64,000 nt of DNA from Collinsella sp. AF20-14LB. GTDB taxonomy: Bacteria > Actinomycetota > Coriobacteriia > Coriobacteriales > Coriobacteriaceae. A program made the translations under genes and the position numbers. The notes under the pieces were generated by a model, which saw only the letters and a list, made by a program, of their open reading frames with translations, did no database searches and was not told the DNA's origin. The stretch spans positions 138,746 to 202,745 of the forward strand of contig NZ_QRWD01000001.1 in the NCBI RefSeq assembly GCF_003459505.1. Reading direction: 5' to 3'. This document shows positions 1 to 8,860 of the stretch, piece by piece (within the stretch, counting starts at the first letter, position 1; each line of letters starts with the position of its first letter).

Positions 1-15
1 AAACGTTAATAGGAC

Positions 16-1428
16 CTATTTAGAATCTGAATCGTCCATGGAGCCGTCGATGCCGGTTTTGGTGTCGTCATCCGTGTTGGAATCGTTATCCTTGGCGAAG
101 GGGTTCTTGAAAAAACCTGTCGCGTCGGGCTGAAGACCCGAGAGCTTGATCCAGGGATTATCGAGCTCCGGCTTGGGCATGGCCTTGGCCTCGGGCGCAG
201 TCTCGTTGCCGATGAGCTCGGACTCGTAGATGAAGGTGTCGTCGCCAAGCGCGTCGTAGGCGGCGACCGGGTTGCCATCGGCATCGCGGTACGGTGTGCC
301 CTTAAACACGGCGCCGTCGTATGCCACAAGCTGGCGACCGGTCTCGTTCTCAAAGTAGTAGACGAAAATGCCCTTGAGGGCCGCGCACAGCGGAATGGCG
401 ATAACCATGCCGATGGGACCCATGAGTGCCGAACCGATAACGAGAGCCGTCAGGCTCATAACGGGATGCACCTGCACCGAGCTCTTCATGACCTTAGGCG
501 AAATGACATTATCGGTGACGTTTTGAGCCACCATGGTCACGACAAGCGTCCACAACGCCAGCATGGGGCTGAACATAAAGCCGAGCACCGTGGCGATCGC
601 CGCACTCACCCAGGGACCGACAACCGGAACCAGGTGCATAATGCCGGTAAAGATAGCCATGAGTGCTGCATACGGATGGCCGATGATCGTAAAACCAATA
701 AAGGCAAGAAAACCGCCACAGATCGATGTGATGACCATGCCACGCATGTAGCCGCCGACCGAACGCGAAAGGATGGCCACCATAAAGCGGTACGAGGTCT
801 CCTTTTCCTGCCCGATGATGGTGCAGACCTCGTGGTGCATGCGGGGATAATCGCAGGCAAGCCAGTAGGCAAGCACCAGACCCAGGAAGATGACGAACAG
901 CTGCGAGGCCGTGTTGGTAATGAGCGGAAACACACCGCGGCCGAGCTCAGCAGCGATTTGCGAGACGTACTTAGACGCTACGGTAACCAACGAAGAAAGA
1001 TTGTCGTCCAGATACTCCTTGAGCGGCGTGTTGTTGAGCGTCTTAGCGTGCGAGAGCATCTCGTTGAGATCGCCACCCGCAACACGAAGCTGCTCGGGCA
1101 GGCGGCTCAGGACTTCCATGATTTGACCGAGCAAAATAGGCGATAGGATGCAGACGACGCCGACGAGCACGGCAACAACCACAATGAGTGCGATGAGCGA
1201 ACCGAGGCCACGTCCGACACCGTGATGCTCGAGCCAGTTGGTGATCGGAGACATCACAAAAGCGATGATGGAACCGACAGCGAGAAACTCGATGACCGGT
1301 GCCAGGATGCCCATAAGGTTAAAGATGACGGCAGCGATGACAATGCAGCCGACGACGCCCCAAATGCGCAGCGTCAGAATGCGGGTATCGCGAAGCGTGC
1401 GGTCGATTTGTTGGGGGTGCTCACTCAT
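16..1428 (-). CDS. AI-2E family transporter (PerM/YdiK-like permease)
   Basis: 470-residue polytopic membrane protein. Hydrophobic segments run through residues about 20-95, 160-190 and 215-355, the usual pattern of the AI-2E/PerM permease family. A hydrophilic, acidic tail of about 100 residues (rich in D, E, N, T) follows the last membrane segment and is probably cytoplasmic. The substrate cannot be read from the sequence; family members export small molecules or ions. The start codon overlaps the stop of the upstream sigma-factor gene (ATGA), so translation is probably coupled and the permease may belong to the stress-sigma operon. The charged tail is longer than in typical family members. 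Confidence 0.85.
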   Translation of the reverse strand: MSEHPQQIDRTLRDTRILTLRIWGVVGCIVIAAVIFNLMGILAPVIEFLAVGSIIAFVMSPITNWLEHHGVGRGLGSLIALIVVVAVLVGVVCILSPILLGQIMEVLSRLPEQLRVAGGDLNEMLSHAKTLNNTPLKEYLDDNLSSLVTVASKYVSQIAAELGRGVFPLITNTASQLFVIFLGLVLAYWLACDYPRMHHEVCTIIGQEKETSYRFMVAILSRSVGGYMRGMVITSICGGFLAFIGFTIIGHPYAALMAIFTGIMHLVPVVGPWVSAAIATVLGFMFSPMLALWTLVVTMVAQNVTDNVISPKVMKSSVQVHPVMSLTALVIGSALMGPIGMVIAIPLCAALKGIFVYYFENETGRQLVAYDGAVFKGTPYRDADGNPVAAYDALGDDTFIYESELIGNETAPEAKAMPKPELDNPWIKLSGLQPDATGFFKNPFAKDNDSNTDDDTKTGIDGSMDDSDSK

Positions 1429-2216
1429 GAACGAACCATCACTCCGTCGGGATCAATCTTATCTTGAATCTTCTTAAGCGTGCGGCGCAGCAGGCGCGAG
1501 ACCTGCACCTGCGAGATGCCAAGCTTCTTGGCAATCTCGATCTGGGTCATGCCCTTAACGAAGCGCAGCTCGATAACCTCGCGCTCGCGCGGCGAGAAAT
1601 CGCGGATAGCTTCCTCGATTACCAGGCGGTCATCGGTAAAGTCGAGCTCGTTGTCGTCGTCGGCATAGCGATCGAGAATCGAAGGCGCATCATCGGAATC
1701 GGACGCACCGGGGGCCTCGATGGGCACCGAGGTGTAGGCCGAGGACGATTCCATGGCTTCGAGCACCTCGTCGACGGTTACGCCAAGGTAATCGGCGATT
1801 TCCTCAACCTTGGGCGAACGCTGAAGCTCGTTGGTGAGCTTGTCGGTGGCCTGGTTAACCTTGGCCGAGAGCTCCTGCAGTCGACGCGGCACGCGCACAC
1901 TCCAGCCCTTGTCACGGAAGTGACGCTTGATCTCGCCCAAGATGGTGGGCGTGGCAAACGTGGTGAACTCGAGTCCGCGCTCAGGGTCAAAGCGGTCGAT
2001 TGCCTTGAGCAGGCCCAGATAGCCGACCTGCATGAGGTCGTCGAGCGGCTCACCGCGATTCTTAAATTTGTTGGCAAGGAACCTTACCAGGTTCATATGG
2101 GACATGACGAGCTGCTCGCGGGCGTCCGGATCACCGGTCTCCTTGTAGCGACGAAACAGCTCGCGGGTTTTCTCCTTGTCCCAAGCGGTCTTGCCGCTCC
2201 GGGAACGTTCGGTCAT
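1425..2216 (-). CDS. SigB/SigF/SigG-family RNA polymerase sigma factor
   Basis: 263 residues with sigma-70 regions in order: region 2 at about 30-100 (DDLMQVGYLGLLKAIDRFDP), region 3 at about 115-175 and region 4 at about 210-255 with the helix-turn-helix MTQIEIAKKLGISQVQVSRL. The length and the lack of region 1.1 place it in the group 3 general-stress/sporulation class. It directly follows an anti-sigma-like ATPase gene with a one-base gap, the arrangement of rsbW-sigB pairs, so it is probably held inactive by that partner. Its targets are unknown; the trailing AI-2E permease gene may simply be co-transcribed. Confidence 0.93.
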   Translation of the reverse strand: MTERSRSGKTAWDKEKTRELFRRYKETGDPDAREQLVMSHMNLVRFLANKFKNRGEPLDDLMQVGYLGLLKAIDRFDPERGLEFTTFATPTILGEIKRHFRDKGWSVRVPRRLQELSAKVNQATDKLTNELQRSPKVEEIADYLGVTVDEVLEAMESSSAYTSVPIEAPGASDSDDAPSILDRYADDDNELDFTDDRLVIEEAIRDFSPREREVIELRFVKGMTQIEIAKKLGISQVQVSRLLRRTLKKIQDKIDPDGVMVRS

Positions 2217-2217
2217 A

Positions 2218-2595
2218 TTAGATATCCGCCTTGAGATCGAGGGAAAGCGTCAGGGGCGCCGCAGTCTTTTCGTAGGAATCGCACACACTCGCCAAAATGA
2301 GCTCGGCATACACGGCAGCCTGGTCATCCTCATCGACAGTCGCCTGGTCGCCAAAGGTAAAGGTCATGCCCACATGCGATTCGTCGACATCGAATTTGAT
2401 CGAGATATCGTCGGAATCAACAGCCGTGCAGCCAAAGATGAAGGCTTCTTCGGCAGCCATACGAATATCCTCGATGCGATCGACGGACATAGAGCACAGG
2501 GCGCCGACGTTGGCGGCCGTCATGCGCACCAAGCGCGCGAGACGCGGATCACCGGCAACGCTCAGCGTAATGGGGCAGGTTGCTTCGCTACTCAT
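2218..2595 (-). CDS. anti-sigma regulatory factor-like HATPase domain protein (RsbW-like)
   Basis: 125 residues from the ATG at 2595, chosen because the product then matches a single HATPase_c_2-like domain and the start overlaps the upstream gene end; a longer in-frame extension is Pro/Arg-rich and looks non-coding. The N-box is visible (RIEDIRMAAEEAFIFGC, about residues 39-55). The DxGxG G1 box that binds ATP in RsbW/SpoIIAB is not recognisable: the corresponding region reads TFGDQATVDEDD. It sits just before the sigma gene, so it probably sequesters that factor, perhaps without classical ATP/kinase activity. Confidence 0.75.
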   Translation of the reverse strand: MSSEATCPITLSVAGDPRLARLVRMTAANVGALCSMSVDRIEDIRMAAEEAFIFGCTAVDSDDISIKFDVDESHVGMTFTFGDQATVDEDDQAAVYAELILASVCDSYEKTAAPLTLSLDLKADI

Positions 2596-3181
2596 CGCAG
2601 GACTCCTCAGAGGACTCGGCGGGCGTATAGGTGTAATACTGAGCCGGCTTGGCTGCGGGCTTCTGAGCCGCATCCGCACCATCGGCGGCCTCGTCCTCGG
2701 CCTCACCGATCAGAACGCGCTCGGTAGGCTGCTCGGCCTCGGCGGCGGCAGCGGCTAGCTTACGATCGGCGTCGGCTGCAGGAGCCTTCACCTTATTGAA
2801 GAGCTTCTGCACGGCGCCAGCAGCAGAATCAGTCACGCTCGATACGGCATTGCTGGCCTCGGCCACGCTGCCCGTGACCTCGGAGATGTCGCGAACGACC
2901 GCCTCAACCTCAACGAGGTTAGACGTCAGAGCATCAACGGCAGTCTTGCTCGACTTGAGGAGCGGCTCAACCTGTGCCAGCGCGGGGGTGAGCTCATCGA
3001 CAGCGCCATCGAGCTTTGCCACCACAGGCTGTGCCTCGGCGAGCGTATTGTTAAGGTCACTCACCGTCTTGTCGAGCGAGTCGACGACGGTGCGAGTCTT
3101 GCGCAGCGTGAGCGCGAGCTCGACAACAGCCCACACGCCGGCAACGGCGAGCACCAGCAGGGCGATTTGAATGGGACTCAT
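2588..3181 (-). CDS. DUF948-type membrane-anchored coiled-coil protein
   Basis: 197 residues. One N-terminal membrane helix (about 5-26) is followed by a long heptad-like segment (30-140) with repeated V/L-T-L-V spacing, as in DUF948 (YtxG-like) general-stress proteins, then an Ala/Glu-rich tail. The ribosome site GGGAGGC lies 4 bases before the ATG. It overlaps the anti-sigma gene downstream, suggesting a DUF948 - anti-sigma - sigma - permease operon. In other bacteria DUF948 proteins sit near stress-sigma regulons; a direct role here is inferred from context only. Confidence 0.75.
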   Translation of the reverse strand: MSPIQIALLVLAVAGVWAVVELALTLRKTRTVVDSLDKTVSDLNNTLAEAQPVVAKLDGAVDELTPALAQVEPLLKSSKTAVDALTSNLVEVEAVVRDISEVTGSVAEASNAVSSVTDSAAGAVQKLFNKVKAPAADADRKLAAAAAEAEQPTERVLIGEAEDEAADGADAAQKPAAKPAQYYTYTPAESSEESCDE

Positions 3182-3276
3182 GCAAGCCTCCCGAAGGAAT
3201 CGAAATACAGACGTTTTTCATGGTACCCCAAAGAAGGGCAAAGATACCCAAAGGGAATGCGCGAGGCGCCAATGGC

Positions 3277-4641
3277 CTACTTGGGAGCGTTGCCGCTACG
3301 GTCGCGCTCGCTTTGCTCCACACGCCACTCTTCCCAACCGCGGCCGGCAGGCTGCCAGAACGCGCCGCGCTCCAACCCCTCGGGCAAATAGCGCTGATCG
3401 ACCCAGCCTTCGGGATAATCGTGCGGATACTTATACACACCGTATTCATCGCTACCAGGGCGATGGCGATCGCGCAGATAACTCGGCACCTCGCGAAGCC
3501 CACTAGAATGAATATCGGCTAGCGCCGCATCGATCGAGGCCTCGCACGCATTGGACTTAGGCGCCAAGCACACATAGAGCGCAGCTTGTGCCAGGTTAAT
3601 GCGACATTCAGGATAGCCAATAACTTCAGCAGATTTAAAGGCAGCATGCGCCACCAAAAGTGCCTGCGGATCGGCGTTGCCAACGTCCTCAGAAGCCTGA
3701 ATCATAATGCGGCGGGCGATAAACTTGGGGTCCTCCCCCGCATCGATCATGCGCGCAAGCCAATAGATGGTGGCATCGGGGTCGCTGCCGCGCATGGACT
3801 TAATAAACGCACTAATGATGTCGTAGTGCATGTCACCGTTTTTGTCATAGGTAAAGCCACGACGCGGATTGGCAATCTTTACGTCATCCACGGTAATGGG
3901 ATAGCGCTCCCCCGCCGTCGGTGCAGGCGTACCCTCGGTATCAGGGCGCGTCACGGCGATCTCACTTGCCAGCTCGAGCGTCGTCAGAGCCGAGCGTGCA
4001 TCGCCCGCAGCCAGCGTGCAGATGGTCTTAACCGTATCCTCATCGGCCGAGAACTTGCCGCCCAAACCCTGCGGCGCCTCGAGCGCACGCTCAATGAGCG
4101 TGGCGATATCCTCGTCCTTCAGGTGATCAAGCTCTACCACGCGCCCACGCGACAACAGTGCGGAGTTGACCTCGAAGTACGGGTTCTCGGTCGTGGCGCC
4201 AATCATAATGACGGTACGGTTCTCAACCGCATGCAAAAGCGCATCCTGCTGCGACTTCGAAAAACGGTGAATCTCGTCGATGAACAAGATGGTACGGCGG
4301 TCATACGTATTCAGGCGCGTCTTTGCCTCGTCGATCACGCGACGCAGGTCCTTCACGGTGCCCGTCACGGCGCTGACCTCGACAAACTCACTCTTGGTAT
4401 GGTTGGCGATAATATGGGCCAGCGTCGTCTTGCCCGTGCCAGCCGGGCCGTACAGAATCACGCTCGACAGCACGTCATGCTCAATCGCGGCGCGCAGCCA
4501 CGAGCCCTTACCGACGGCCTTGTGCTGGCCCACATACTCGTCGAGCGAATTGGGGCGCATACGCACCGCAAGCGGCGCATTTTTAAAGGAGCGCTCGCGC
4601 GTCGAAGCAGAAAAAAGGTCGTCCATAGCCATCCCGTGCAT
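3277..4641 (-). CDS. rarA: replication-associated recombination protein A (RarA/MgsA AAA+ ATPase)
   Basis: 454-residue AAA+ clamp-loader-like ATPase. Walker A GPAGTGKTT is near residue 65 and Walker B ILFIDEIHRF near 117, with a sensor-1 region GATTENP. The C-terminal MgsA tetramerisation domain carries the family motif HYDIISAFIKSMRGSDPDA. RarA acts at stalled forks and gaps, interacting with SSB. No strong ribosome site precedes the first ATG; two other ATGs lie 3 and 5 codons downstream and either may be used. A TATACT box lies about 24 bases upstream, so the message may have a very short leader. Confidence 0.95.
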   Translation of the reverse strand: MHGMAMDDLFSASTRERSFKNAPLAVRMRPNSLDEYVGQHKAVGKGSWLRAAIEHDVLSSVILYGPAGTGKTTLAHIIANHTKSEFVEVSAVTGTVKDLRRVIDEAKTRLNTYDRRTILFIDEIHRFSKSQQDALLHAVENRTVIMIGATTENPYFEVNSALLSRGRVVELDHLKDEDIATLIERALEAPQGLGGKFSADEDTVKTICTLAAGDARSALTTLELASEIAVTRPDTEGTPAPTAGERYPITVDDVKIANPRRGFTYDKNGDMHYDIISAFIKSMRGSDPDATIYWLARMIDAGEDPKFIARRIMIQASEDVGNADPQALLVAHAAFKSAEVIGYPECRINLAQAALYVCLAPKSNACEASIDAALADIHSSGLREVPSYLRDRHRPGSDEYGVYKYPHDYPEGWVDQRYLPEGLERGAFWQPAGRGWEEWRVEQSERDRSGNAPK

Positions 4642-4686
4642 TAATCAAAATCGTTGTTGACCAACAGTATACCGAAAGGATACGAA

Positions 4687-5934
4687 CTACCGTTCGTTAA
4701 TATAGGTGCGGTGCGGAAACTTTAGACCTGGGAACAATTTGCTCGTCAGCTCGCAGAAATAACCATCCGTCATGCTTGCGATGTAATCGACGACGGCCTG
4801 ATCCTTGTCGTCCTGCCAGGCATAGGTGCGATCGTAGTAGGAAAGCTGCTGCTCAATGCGCGAAACATGATGCTTAAAGATGTAAGAGAACTCGTCGCCT
4901 TTATTTAGATCCTGCAGGCAACGGTCGTAGAGCTTTTCGAAGGCCTCACGCAACTCTGCCTCGGAATCGCCTTCGATACCGCCCTTGCTATAGATCTTCT
5001 CGTAGTTCTCGCGCTTCGCCCGGCGGATCTCCTCAAACAGGTCCTCGCTCATCTCGATACGCGGTTTGCCATAGCTATGCTCAACGATATCGATGGAAGC
5101 GTGCGTGAGAATCCAGCTGTTATAGGCGCCGCCCCGACCATCGTCAAAAGCGTCGGGCGACAGCAGGCCCGCCGCAATGGCGTCCTGACGATCACGACCG
5201 ACGTAGGCGAGGATATCCGAGATACGCACCACACAGCCCTCGAGGGTCATGGGGCGCAGGTGCTCGATCGCGCCATAGCCCTTGGCAATGCAGTCCTCGA
5301 CGGTACGGTCGAACTGGTCAAACGACGCCATGTCCGAGAGTTCAAAGACACGCTGCTCGTACTCGCCGTTATGGCACAGCACGCCGTCGAGCGTCTGGAG
5401 CGACACGTTGCGGCCGTACAGCGCGTCGAGCACGCGGACGGACTGCACGTTATGGAAAAAATAACGACCCGTACGCTCGTGATAGATATCGTTGAGGAAA
5501 CGCTCGCCGGCATGGCCAAAGGGCGTGTGGCCCAAATCGTGGCCCAGGCCAATCGCCTCGATCAAATCGCAGTTGAGGCCCAGGGCACGGCCGATATCGC
5601 GGGCAATGCGCGAGACAAGCTGCACATGAAGGCCGCGCCGCGACAGGTCGTCGTTGCTGCGAAAGCTAAAGACCTGCGTTTTGCCTGCATAACGCGTGTA
5701 CGCAGGAAGATGAAGAATCTTTTCGGTATCGCGCATAAACGCCGGACGCATGAGCGTGCCCTCGTCTGCGGCTCGATCAACGCGACGGATGACCTGGTCA
5801 TCGTCGCAACGGTACGGGTTGACATAGCCCGAAGCACGATCTGCGGCAATGCGCTCGACAAGTTCGGGCGATAACGCCGAGGGAATACGGTCCATGCGCG
5901 CCTTAATGACGGCCGTTTCTTGATTAGATGCCAT
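4687..5934 (-). CDS. HD-domain deoxyguanosinetriphosphate triphosphohydrolase family protein
   Basis: 415 residues from the ATG at 5934, which has AAGGAG 6 bases upstream; a longer in-frame start at 5961 would skip this site. The metal-binding HD motif HDLGHTPFGHAGE (about residues 112-124) and the following FFHNVQSVRVLD are typical of dGTPase-like dNTP triphosphohydrolases, which cleave dNTPs to nucleoside and triphosphate. The C-terminal part is shorter than in E. coli Dgt, as in many Gram-positive homologues. Substrate preference cannot be told from sequence. It is transcribed toward rarA but separated by a promoter-like gap. Confidence 0.88.
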   Translation of the reverse strand: MASNQETAVIKARMDRIPSALSPELVERIAADRASGYVNPYRCDDDQVIRRVDRAADEGTLMRPAFMRDTEKILHLPAYTRYAGKTQVFSFRSNDDLSRRGLHVQLVSRIARDIGRALGLNCDLIEAIGLGHDLGHTPFGHAGERFLNDIYHERTGRYFFHNVQSVRVLDALYGRNVSLQTLDGVLCHNGEYEQRVFELSDMASFDQFDRTVEDCIAKGYGAIEHLRPMTLEGCVVRISDILAYVGRDRQDAIAAGLLSPDAFDDGRGGAYNSWILTHASIDIVEHSYGKPRIEMSEDLFEEIRRAKRENYEKIYSKGGIEGDSEAELREAFEKLYDRCLQDLNKGDEFSYIFKHHVSRIEQQLSYYDRTYAWQDDKDQAVVDYIASMTDGYFCELTSKLFPGLKFPHRTYINER

Positions 5935-5965
5935 GGCATGCTCCTTAAGAAGGATGCGCAATCGG

Positions 5966-6388
5966 TTACAATGTGCAGCCCACGACCTCGATTATGGCAA
6001 AAATCGGCACCAAAAACGGCAGCAAAGGCAGGGAGCGCGATTTTGTGAAGAGGCAGGAGAGGGCAAGGGCCAGGAGCGCGACGGCAAATGCCACGATGCC
6101 GCCCATAGGGTCGAGCGTGCAAAGCGCGAAGAGCGCCTTGGCGTCCCCCATGCCAATGCCAGGGACGTGGCGAACACGACGCCAGAGTGACTCAGTAAGC
6201 ACAAGGGCAAGGTAGACGATGACCGCAAGACCGGCGTGGTCAAACGCCGTGTTAACACCCTTGTCGAGCCAAACGCCTGCAAGCGCCGCCACCGCACACG
6301 CGCCGGCAAGCTGATTGGGAAACCGCCGCTCACGGGCATCAATCACCGCGCCGGCAAAGATACAAATCCAAAACGGGATATAGACCAT
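5966..6388 (-). CDS. small A24-type prepilin peptidase
   Basis: 140 residues from the ATG at 6388, preceded by GGAGGT with 5 bases of spacing. Four or more membrane helices are present. The two catalytic aspartates of type IV prepilin peptidases are in GAVIDARERRFPN (about residue 15) and in the GxGD motif GIGMGDAK (about 82). The N-terminal methylase domain of PilD is absent, so this is the short archaeal/Flp-type form that only cleaves leader peptides. No pilin or secretion genes are in the window, so its substrates are probably encoded elsewhere. Confidence 0.85.
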   Translation of the reverse strand: MVYIPFWICIFAGAVIDARERRFPNQLAGACAVAALAGVWLDKGVNTAFDHAGLAVIVYLALVLTESLWRRVRHVPGIGMGDAKALFALCTLDPMGGIVAFAVALLALALSCLFTKSRSLPLLPFLVPIFAIIEVVGCTL

Positions 6389-6420
6389 CGTGCACCTCCA
6401 TGAACAGCTGCTCAAAAGCA

Positions 6421-6460
6421 AAAACCACCACAAAGGTACAGGCACCTTTGTGGTGGTTTT
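6421..6460. terminator. REP-like inverted repeat at the end of the GT2 gene
   Basis: A 40-nt near-perfect inverted repeat. The arms AAAACCACCACAAAGGT flank a short loop and contain the ACAGGCACC core found in REP-like elements of many bacteria. It lies 8 bases past the stop of the minus-strand glycosyltransferase gene and ends in a TTTT run on both strands, so it can terminate in either direction. A close relative is at 14061-14100. Confidence 0.75.
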
Positions 6461-6468
6461 GATGGTGG

Positions 6469-7764
6469 TTATTTGGCGCCTTGCATGACCTCGTCGAGGG
6501 TAACGTTGACGGCGTGCTGCGTCGGGACCCAGTCGACCTTTAGGAACAGCGCTGCCACCGTGATGGGGATATAGCTGAACATAAAGATCGGGAAGGTAAA
6601 CAGGTTGGTCACCAGGCGCCACTTTTGCGCACAATGAATGTGCTTGTACTCAAAGATGGTCGTAAGTAGCGCCAGGATAAAGAAGGTCTGGTACATCATC
6701 GCGAAGGTCATAATGAGCGAGGCGGCACAAGCCTGCATCTCGACCTCGGTGGCCAAGAAGCCATGCGAAAGCCCGCCCACGATGAGAAAGGTAGCGTTGG
6801 CGAGCATGGAGATCAGGGACAGCAGCATGCCCGGAGCGATGGTCATAAACATGTCATATGCGGCAAAGCGATGATAGCGGAACGTCGATTTGACCAGATG
6901 CTTACCGTAGGTAAAGAACACCTGGTAGAAGCCCTTGGTCCAACGCATACGTTGCTTCCAGGACGCCTTAAACGTCACGGGCTGCTCGTCAAAAAACTCC
7001 GCCGGCGCATAGCCAATACGAATGCCGTGAATAGCGCAGAACGTGGTGAACTGAATATCCTCGGTCAGCGTATGGAACTGCCAGCCGTGCATGCCCTCAA
7101 TAACGCTAGCCGAGATAAGGTAGCCCGAACCCGATACGGCGCAGGACGTCTTGCAGATGTTGCGCGCGTTGTTGAGGAAACGCGCCTCGCGCAGATACCA
7201 AGTGGCATTCGCTGCCGAGATCCACGAGCTTCCGAAGTTCTTGGAGTTACGATAGCTCGTGACCACATGGAAGCCCTGGTCAAAGGCATCATTCATCTTG
7301 GACACATAATCGCGGGCGATAACATTATCGGCATCGAAGATAAAGTAACCTTCAAAGGTGTCGGGATACTCGTTAAGGATACGGTCGAAACCAAAGTCCA
7401 TGACCCAGCTCTTGCCTTTACGGGCCAGGTCGTTTCGCTCGTACACGACAGCGCCCGCCTCGCGCGCGAGCTGCGCAGTGTTATCGGTGCAGGCATCGGC
7501 GACCACGAAGACCTCGATGAGCTCGGACGGATAATCCTGGTCCTTGATGGAGCGAACGAGGTTGGCGATAACGGTCTCCTCGTTGTGTGCTGCAATAAAG
7601 AAGGCATACCGGTGGAGTTTTTTGGCCTTGGGAGGCGCGACCTCGCCGCGGAGAGCACCGATGACAAAGAAGACCACCTGGTACAAGAAGCAGACCGTGA
7701 GCAGCGTGACGACAATCTGGTTGAAGATCACGATGGGTGTGTTGGTTTGTAAAAAGGCGAGCAT
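6469..7764 (-). CDS. family 2 glycosyltransferase, membrane-bound
   Basis: 431 residues. An N-terminal membrane helix (about 10-35) is followed by a GT2 catalytic domain with nucleotide-sugar motifs AADACTDNT-like (DACTDNT, about 90), FIFDADN (about 142), GSGYLIS, the acid/base region TLTEDIQFT and the acceptor motif QRMRW (about 275). Three or more C-terminal membrane helices follow. The layout is that of processive or membrane-embedded synthases (hyaluronan/poly-GlcNAc/cellulose-synthase type), so a role in cell-surface polysaccharide is likely. GGGAGC lies upstream of the ATG. No partner polysaccharide genes are nearby. Confidence 0.9.
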   Translation of the reverse strand: MLAFLQTNTPIVIFNQIVVTLLTVCFLYQVVFFVIGALRGEVAPPKAKKLHRYAFFIAAHNEETVIANLVRSIKDQDYPSELIEVFVVADACTDNTAQLAREAGAVVYERNDLARKGKSWVMDFGFDRILNEYPDTFEGYFIFDADNVIARDYVSKMNDAFDQGFHVVTSYRNSKNFGSSWISAANATWYLREARFLNNARNICKTSCAVSGSGYLISASVIEGMHGWQFHTLTEDIQFTTFCAIHGIRIGYAPAEFFDEQPVTFKASWKQRMRWTKGFYQVFFTYGKHLVKSTFRYHRFAAYDMFMTIAPGMLLSLISMLANATFLIVGGLSHGFLATEVEMQACAASLIMTFAMMYQTFFILALLTTIFEYKHIHCAQKWRLVTNLFTFPIFMFSYIPITVAALFLKVDWVPTQHAVNVTLDEVMQGAK

Positions 7765-7846
7765 GCAGGCTCCCAGGAACGCGTTACGTAAACAACCGTA
7801 TATCTTACCGCAGGCTAGGGGCGTTCAAGAAACCACCTAATACCGA

Positions 7847-8860
7847 CTAGGCTTCGAGAAGACCGAGCTGAGGAACGATCTCGTCGCCGGCAGCAGTGCG
7901 ACCAAGCGAACGCGGGGCTAAGTCGTCGAGGACGGCGGCGAGATCCCACGGCAGCTCGTCGCGGCACTCAATGCGCTCTCCCGTCACGGGATGATCGAAC
8001 GCCACGCGCCAAGAATGGAGGAATTGCCTAGTCAGACCCTGATCGGCACGCGCATCGCACTTACCGTAGAGCGGATCGCCCACGCAAGCGTGGTTGATAT
8101 GGCGCATGTGCACACGAATCTGATGCGTGCGGCCGGTAAAAAGGTGGCACTCGACGAGCGTGTAGCCGTCGTCGAAACGCGTGGAATCAAAGCGCTCGAG
8201 CACCTTGAAGGTCGTGATGGCCTGGCGCGCAAAGGGGTCATCAGAAACCGCCATCTTCACGCGGTCGCGCGTTGAGCGGGCAATACCGGTGTTGATAGTG
8301 CCCTCGTCCATGGCGATGTGTCCGTGAACGAGCGTAATGTAGCGGCGGTCGAGCGTACGCGTACGGATGAGATTTTGAAGCGCGCGCTGGGTGTCGTCGT
8401 CTTTTGCCGCGAGCATAAGGCCCGAGGTATCGCGATCCAGGCGATGCACGATGCCGGGGCGGTCCTCACCCTGCACGGTGCCCAGATGGTCGATACCGCA
8501 GTGATAGACCAGGGCATTCGCGAGCGTACCGCTCTCATGACCATGCGCAGGATGGCACACCAGGCCGCGCTGCTTGGAAAGCACGATGAGGTAATCGTCC
8601 TCGTAGCGGATATCGAGGGGAATGGCCTCGGGAATCACGTCAGTCGGATCGTGAGGCTCGGGCAGGTCAACCGAGATGCGGTCACCGGCGCGTACGGCAT
8701 ACTTTTTTGACAAACAGGTCTCGCCGTTCACGATTACGGCGCCGCCCTCGATCAGATGCGCGCAGGCAGAGCGCGTAGGGCAGCCGTCATTGGCGCCCAG
8801 ATAGGCGTCAAGGCGCTGACCAGCGGCATCGTCGGCAACAAGGATATGGATGTCGGCCAT
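7847..8860 (-). CDS. RluA-family 23S rRNA pseudouridine synthase (RluD-like)
   Basis: 337 residues. An N-terminal S4 RNA-binding domain (about 12-75) precedes the pseudouridine synthase domain with the catalytic-Asp motif HRLDRDTSGLMLAAK (about 142-156) and the downstream signature GRTHQIRVHMRHI. These enzymes isomerise uridines in 23S rRNA. The RluD subfamily is likely from the S4 domain and length, but the target positions are not proven. The ATG overlaps the stop codon of lspA (TAATG), a pairing of lspA with an rluA-type gene that is widely conserved. Confidence 0.95.
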   Translation of the reverse strand: MADIHILVADDAAGQRLDAYLGANDGCPTRSACAHLIEGGAVIVNGETCLSKKYAVRAGDRISVDLPEPHDPTDVIPEAIPLDIRYEDDYLIVLSKQRGLVCHPAHGHESGTLANALVYHCGIDHLGTVQGEDRPGIVHRLDRDTSGLMLAAKDDDTQRALQNLIRTRTLDRRYITLVHGHIAMDEGTINTGIARSTRDRVKMAVSDDPFARQAITTFKVLERFDSTRFDDGYTLVECHLFTGRTHQIRVHMRHINHACVGDPLYGKCDARADQGLTRQFLHSWRVAFDHPVTGERIECRDELPWDLAAVLDDLAPRSLGRTAAGDEIVPQLGLLEA

